A stretch of DNA of 25,243 nucleotides, taken from positions 1 through 25,243 of the forward strand of contig JAEXZY010000147.1 of NCBI GenBank assembly GCA_023404955.1, read 5' to 3'. The first letter of the stretch is position 1; each line of letters starts with the position of its first letter. Below the pieces are notes generated by a model. The model worked only from the letters and a program-made list of their open reading frames with translations, was not told the origin of the DNA and searched no databases. This document shows, one piece after another, positions 21,764 to 25,243 of the stretch. This stretch comes from Actinomycetes bacterium. GTDB taxonomy: Bacteria > Actinomycetota > Actinomycetes > Mycobacteriales > Mycobacteriaceae. Both the position numbers and the translations under genes were made by a program.

Positions 21764-22987
21764 ATGGCCGTGATCCTCGCCTACACGTCGCCCGCCCTGG
21801 GGCACCTGTTGCCGATGACCGCACTGCTGGCCGAACTGGCCCGGCGGGGCCACGACGTACACATCCGCACGTTGGCGAGCGGTGTCGACGATGCTTCGCG
21901 GCTTGGCTTTTCGGTCGCAGCCATCGATCCGCGTATCGAAGCCGTCGAGATGGACGACTGGAAGGCCTCCAACCCGGTAGGAGCATTGCGGCGCTCGGTG
22001 TCCGCGTTCGCCCGGCGGGCTCCGCTTGAGGTCGACGATCTCGCCCGCGCGGTCGCCGACGTGAAACCCGGCGGCCTGCTGATCGACGTGAACTGCTGGG
22101 GAGCGCAAACCGCTGCCGAGACAAGCGGTTTGCCGTGGGCGACCTTCTCGCCGTACTCGCCGGCTCTCGATGTCGACCACGTGCCCCCGTTCGGACTGGG
22201 GCTGCGTCCCTTGGCCGGAGTTGCCGGCCGATGGCGCGACGCCGCGGTCCGCACCGCGGTCAACCGACCCCTGCAGCGGTCCGCGGTGAGGTCCATCAAC
22301 GCGGTCCGCACACAGCTCGGCGTTCACCCGGTCACGTCACTGGACGGGTTCCTGCGGCGCGCGCCGCTGCTGCTGCTGACAACCGCACCCCCGTTCCAGT
22401 ACCGGGGAGACTGGGGCCCCCCGGTGCAGATGATCGGACCGTGTGTTCCGGATCCGGCGGGGGGAGAGCGGCCGGAGTGGCTGGCGGCGATCGACCGGCC
22501 CATCGTGCTGGTCACGACGTCATCGGAGCGCCAGGATGACGCGGACCTCGTCCGAACCGCCGTTGCAGCGCTGGCCGACGATCCCGTCCACGTGGTGGCC
22601 ACGCTGCCCGCCGCTCCCGACGACGAGACGGACTACGGCCCCCACGTGACGATCCGCCGCTTCGTCGACCACGATCTGGTGTTGGCCCAGGCGGTGTGTG
22701 CGGTCACCCACGGCGGGATGGGGGGCACCCAGCGCGCGCTGGCCCGGGGCGTCCCGGTCTGCGTGGTGCCGTACGGACGGGACCAGTTCGAGGTTGCCCG
22801 GCGCGCCAAGGTGGCGCGATGTGGGACGCGACTTCCAGCCCGGAGGTTGTCCGTGCCTCGGCTGCGCTGCAAGATCCACGAAGCCATGACCATGGGCGCC
22901 GGCGCCGTCAGGGTCGCCGAGGGATTCACGGCCAGCGGCGGCGTCGCGCGCGGGGCGGATCTCGTCGAAGGTCTGCTGCGTGGGTGA
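21764..22987 (+). CDS. Family 1 (UGT/MGT-type) glycosyltransferase
   Basis: This is a 407-residue GT-B glycosyltransferase. The N-terminal acceptor domain has the GH motif with probable catalytic base H14 (SPALGHLLPM). The C-terminal donor domain carries THGGMGGTQRALARGVPVCV (315-334) followed by PYGRDQFEVARR, the nucleotide-sugar signature with D340 and Q341 contacting the sugar. Family members glycosylate lipids, sterols, macrolides or flavonoids; the acceptor here is unknown. No signal peptide is seen. It starts 2 nt after the cyclase-ATPase stop and is almost surely cotranscribed with it. It ends 3 bp from the convergent fadE23 stop. Confidence 0.92.
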   Translation: MAVILAYTSPALGHLLPMTALLAELARRGHDVHIRTLASGVDDASRLGFSVAAIDPRIEAVEMDDWKASNPVGALRRSVSAFARRAPLEVDDLARAVADVKPGGLLIDVNCWGAQTAAETSGLPWATFSPYSPALDVDHVPPFGLGLRPLAGVAGRWRDAAVRTAVNRPLQRSAVRSINAVRTQLGVHPVTSLDGFLRRAPLLLLTTAPPFQYRGDWGPPVQMIGPCVPDPAGGERPEWLAAIDRPIVLVTTSSERQDDADLVRTAVAALADDPVHVVATLPAAPDDETDYGPHVTIRRFVDHDLVLAQAVCAVTHGGMGGTQRALARGVPVCVVPYGRDQFEVARRAKVARCGTRLPARRLSVPRLRCKIHEAMTMGAGAVRVAEGFTASGGVARGADLVEGLLRG

Positions 22988-22990
22988 GCC

Positions 22991-24202
22991 CTACTTCAGT
23001 TCGGCCGAGGACAACCCGAGGAGGCGGCGGGCCACCACGAGCTGCTGGATCTGCTGGGTGCCCTCGAAGATGTCGAGGATCTTCGAGTCGCGGGCCCACT
23101 TCTCCAGCAGGGTCTGCTCGGAATAGCCTGTCGTACCGGCCATCTCGACGGCCTTGAGGGTGACGTCAGTGCCGACCCGGGCCGCCTTGGCCTTACCCAT
23201 CGAGGCTTCTTTGGAGTTTGGGATTTTGTTGTCGGCCTGCCATGCGGAACGCACGGTCAGCAGATAGCCGGCCTCCCAGTCCGCCTCCATCCGCAAGAAC
23301 TCCGCAGCCGCGGCGCTCTGCGCGTGTGCGGGCTTGTCGTAGGAGATCTCGATGCCGGCATCGGTGAGGATCTTGCGCAACTCCTCGAGCGCCGCGCGGG
23401 CCACGCCGACGGCCATCGCCGCGACGATGGGCCGGGTGTTGTCGAAGGTCTCCATGACTCCGGCAAAGCCCTTGTCCACCTGGATGTCCGGGCTGCCCAG
23501 CAGGTTGTCCTTCGGGATGCGGGCGTTCTCGAATCGGATGGCCGCGGTGTCAGAGGCCTTGATGCCGAGCTTGTTCTCGAGCCGCTCCACGGTCACCCCG
23601 GGATGCTCGCGCGGCACGATGAACGATTTGATCGCCGCACGCCCCTTGGATTTGTCCAGCGTCGCCCACACCACGATGTGGGTCGCCCGGGATCCGGCGG
23701 TCACGTAGATCTTCTCGCCGTTGATGACGTACTCGTCGCCGTCCAGAACGGCCGTCGTCGTCACCGCGGCGGAGTCCGAGCCGAAGCCCGGCTCGGTGAT
23801 GGCCATCGCGGCCCACACCTTGCCCAACCGCTCCAACTGGTCGGGTGTGGCCACGCTCGAGATCGCGGCGTTGCCGAGGCCCTGGTAGGGGACCGACAGC
23901 AGCAGCGCGACGTCGCCCCAGCTCACCTCGAGCGCGTTGAGTAGCGCAGACATGTTGGCGCCGTTGATGTTTCCCTTGGGTCCGTCGCCGTCCTTGCTGA
24001 ACGCCTCGGCACCGGCGAACGAGATCGTGTTCGCCTCCGAGATGCCCTCGAACAGGGTGGCCAGCGTGTCGAGTTCGACGGGGTAGTCATGCTCGCGCAG
24101 GTCGTACTTGCGCGAGATCGGTCGCAGCATCTCCGCTGCACCCTGGTGGCCCTTCTCAATGACCGCCTGCAGCTTCTTGGGCATTTCCAGATTGATAGCC
24201 AT
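22991..24202 (-). CDS. fadE23: Acyl-CoA dehydrogenase FadE23
   Basis: This 403-residue acyl-CoA dehydrogenase closely follows M. tuberculosis FadE23 (Rv3140) as I remember it, from MAINLE to LLGLSSAELK. FAD contact segments are AMAITEPGFGSDSAA and INGEKIYVTAGSRATH. The catalytic Glu is E380 in DIFEGTQQIQ. It introduces the alpha,beta double bond in acyl-CoA; the chain or ring substrate is not readable. The ATG at 24202 follows the fadE24 stop by 33 bp with only a weak GGGACG ribosome site. Adjacent fadE pairs in mycobacteria often form heterotetramers, which is likely for this pair. In M. tuberculosis fadE23 and fadE24 are known among isoniazid-induced genes. Confidence 0.93.
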   Translation of the reverse strand: MAINLEMPKKLQAVIEKGHQGAAEMLRPISRKYDLREHDYPVELDTLATLFEGISEANTISFAGAEAFSKDGDGPKGNINGANMSALLNALEVSWGDVALLLSVPYQGLGNAAISSVATPDQLERLGKVWAAMAITEPGFGSDSAAVTTTAVLDGDEYVINGEKIYVTAGSRATHIVVWATLDKSKGRAAIKSFIVPREHPGVTVERLENKLGIKASDTAAIRFENARIPKDNLLGSPDIQVDKGFAGVMETFDNTRPIVAAMAVGVARAALEELRKILTDAGIEISYDKPAHAQSAAAAEFLRMEADWEAGYLLTVRSAWQADNKIPNSKEASMGKAKAARVGTDVTLKAVEMAGTTGYSEQTLLEKWARDSKILDIFEGTQQIQQLVVARRLLGLSSAELK

Positions 24203-24235
24203 GTTCGTCCCGCTTTCTGAAAGAGAATGCTGCTG

Positions 24236-25243
24236 TTAGAGAACGACGACACCCTCGGCGACGCCGAGGGCCCGCAGATCGCGGTACCAGCGCTCGACCG
24301 GGTGTTCCTTGGTGTAACCGTGACCGCCGAGCAACTGCACCCCGTCCAGCCCGATCTGCATGCCCTTGTCGGCGGCGATCCGCTTGGCCAACGCGGCTTC
24401 CCGGGCGAACGTCAGGCCCTGCTCGGCGCGCGAGGCGCCACGCAGCGTGATCAGTCGCAGTCCGTCCAATTCGATGGCCATGTTGGCGGTCATGAACGCG
24501 ACGGCCTGCCGGTTGGCGACCGGCTCGCCGAACGCCTCACGTTCCTTGATGTAGGGCATGACGTAGTCGAGCACCGCGTGCGAGGTGCCGACGGCCAGTG
24601 CGGCCCAACCCAATCGGGAGTAGGCGATCGCTTCAGAGAAATCCTGAGCGTAGTCCTGGTCGGATCGGTCCGCTTCGCCGAGCCGGTTGTGCAGCGGCAC
24701 CGCGACATTGTCGAGCGCGACCTTGCCCAACGCGGCGCCCCGCACGCCCATTGAAGGGTCGGCTTCGACGGTGAGTCCCTCGGAGGAGGCCTCCACCACG
24801 AAAAGTGCGGGCTTGCCGTTGAGTTGGGCGGCCACGATGAACAATTCGGCGGCTCCGGCGGCGGGGACCAACGACTTCACCCCGGAGAGCCGGTATCCGC
24901 CCGGGGTGCGGACCGCGGTGGTCTTCAGCGCGGTCGGGTCGAACAGCGCGTGCGGTTCGGCGATGAGAACGCTTGCCTGCGGCACGTTTTCACCGGCGAA
25001 CTCGGGCAGGTAGGTGCCCTGCTGTTCGGCGCTGCCCCAGTGCGTCAGCGCCGCGGCGACGCCGGCCGGGGCCAGGATCGGCAGGGCCAGTCCCATGTCT
25101 CCGTAGGCGAGTGCCTCGGCGACCAGCGCCCCGGTCACCGTGCTGCGGTGCTCGGCGATGCCGTCGAAGTTTTCCGGGATGTTCAGCGCGGTGACGCCGA
25201 TCTCGGCGGCCTTGGCGATGAGGTCGGCCGGGTAGCTCGCGGC
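24236..25243 (-). CDS. fadE24: Acyl-CoA dehydrogenase FadE24, N-terminal part outside window
   Basis: 335 codons are open from the window edge to the TAA at 24236; the start lies beyond 25243, since the frame upstream of the internal GTG at 25138 continues as ordinary family sequence (IGVTALNIPENFDGIAEHRS). The middle and C-terminal acyl-CoA dehydrogenase domains are present, including VAVPLHNRLGEAD and LDGVQLLGGHGYTKEHPVERWYRD. The chain ends at GVAEGVVVL, just after the place where other members have the catalytic Glu-Gly-Thr and a final helix, so the C-terminus is short. This fits a partner subunit with one half of a shared active site. Order fadE24 then fadE23 is the same as in M. tuberculosis (Rv3139, Rv3140). 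Confidence 0.88.
   Translation of the reverse strand, partial: AASYPADLIAKAAEIGVTALNIPENFDGIAEHRSTVTGALVAEALAYGDMGLALPILAPAGVAAALTHWGSAEQQGTYLPEFAGENVPQASVLIAEPHALFDPTALKTTAVRTPGGYRLSGVKSLVPAAGAAELFIVAAQLNGKPALFVVEASSEGLTVEADPSMGVRGAALGKVALDNVAVPLHNRLGEADRSDQDYAQDFSEAIAYSRLGWAALAVGTSHAVLDYVMPYIKEREAFGEPVANRQAVAFMTANMAIELDGLRLITLRGASRAEQGLTFAREAALAKRIAADKGMQIGLDGVQLLGGHGYTKEHPVERWYRDLRALGVAEGVVVL

Overview
The window reads as high-GC actinobacterial DNA and specifically as a fast-growing mycobacterium (Mycolicibacterium type). The evidence is a complex I operon whose subunits closely match mycobacterial NuoA-G as I remember them, an Rv3143-type orphan receiver protein beside it, an antigen 85 mycolyltransferase, and a FadE24-FadE23 acyl-CoA dehydrogenase pair. 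No mobile element, CRISPR array, tRNA or rRNA was seen. All assignments come from reading the sequence and from memory of the families; no search was run.

Positions 1-7284 (minus strand) hold the 5' half of a respiratory complex I operon. The order is nuoA, B, C, D, E, F and the first 501 codons of nuoG, joined by 1-, 4- or 10-nt overlaps except at nuoF/nuoG. That one gap of 94 bp carries a perfect 22-bp inverted repeat. Upstream of nuoA, on the same strand, is a degenerate receiver-domain protein. A lone class I methyltransferase (7377-8018) follows on the plus strand.

Positions 8031-15685 (minus strand) form a very tightly packed eight-gene catabolic operon. In transcription order it encodes a homogentisate-dioxygenase-like cupin enzyme, an alpha/beta-hydrolase, a CaiB-type CoA-transferase, an HMG-CoA-lyase-like enzyme, a TetR regulator, an acyl-CoA dehydrogenase, an aminoglycoside-phosphotransferase-fold kinase and a small DUF6285-like protein. 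The last three resemble the LvaC/LvaA/LvaB set that moves the hydroxyl of 4-hydroxyacyl-CoA to C3 through a phosphorylated intermediate. This is the most interesting part of the window: a possible pathway for a hydroxy-acid, lactone or aromatic substrate that I do not recognise as described.

Positions 15811-22987 hold unrelated single genes and pairs. They are a deazaflavin-dependent nitroreductase-family protein (minus), an antigen 85 mycolyltransferase with a strong intrinsic terminator, a YhdH/AcuI-type reductase, and a two-gene unit of a 1028-residue cyclase-like ATPase and a family 1 glycosyltransferase (all plus). Several of these genes have a -10-like hexamer 6-7 nt before the start codon and no Shine-Dalgarno, which suggests leaderless transcripts.

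Positions 22991-25243 (minus) hold fadE23 and the 3' part of fadE24, which probably encode the two subunits of a heteromeric acyl-CoA dehydrogenase. nuoG and fadE24 are cut by the window edges.
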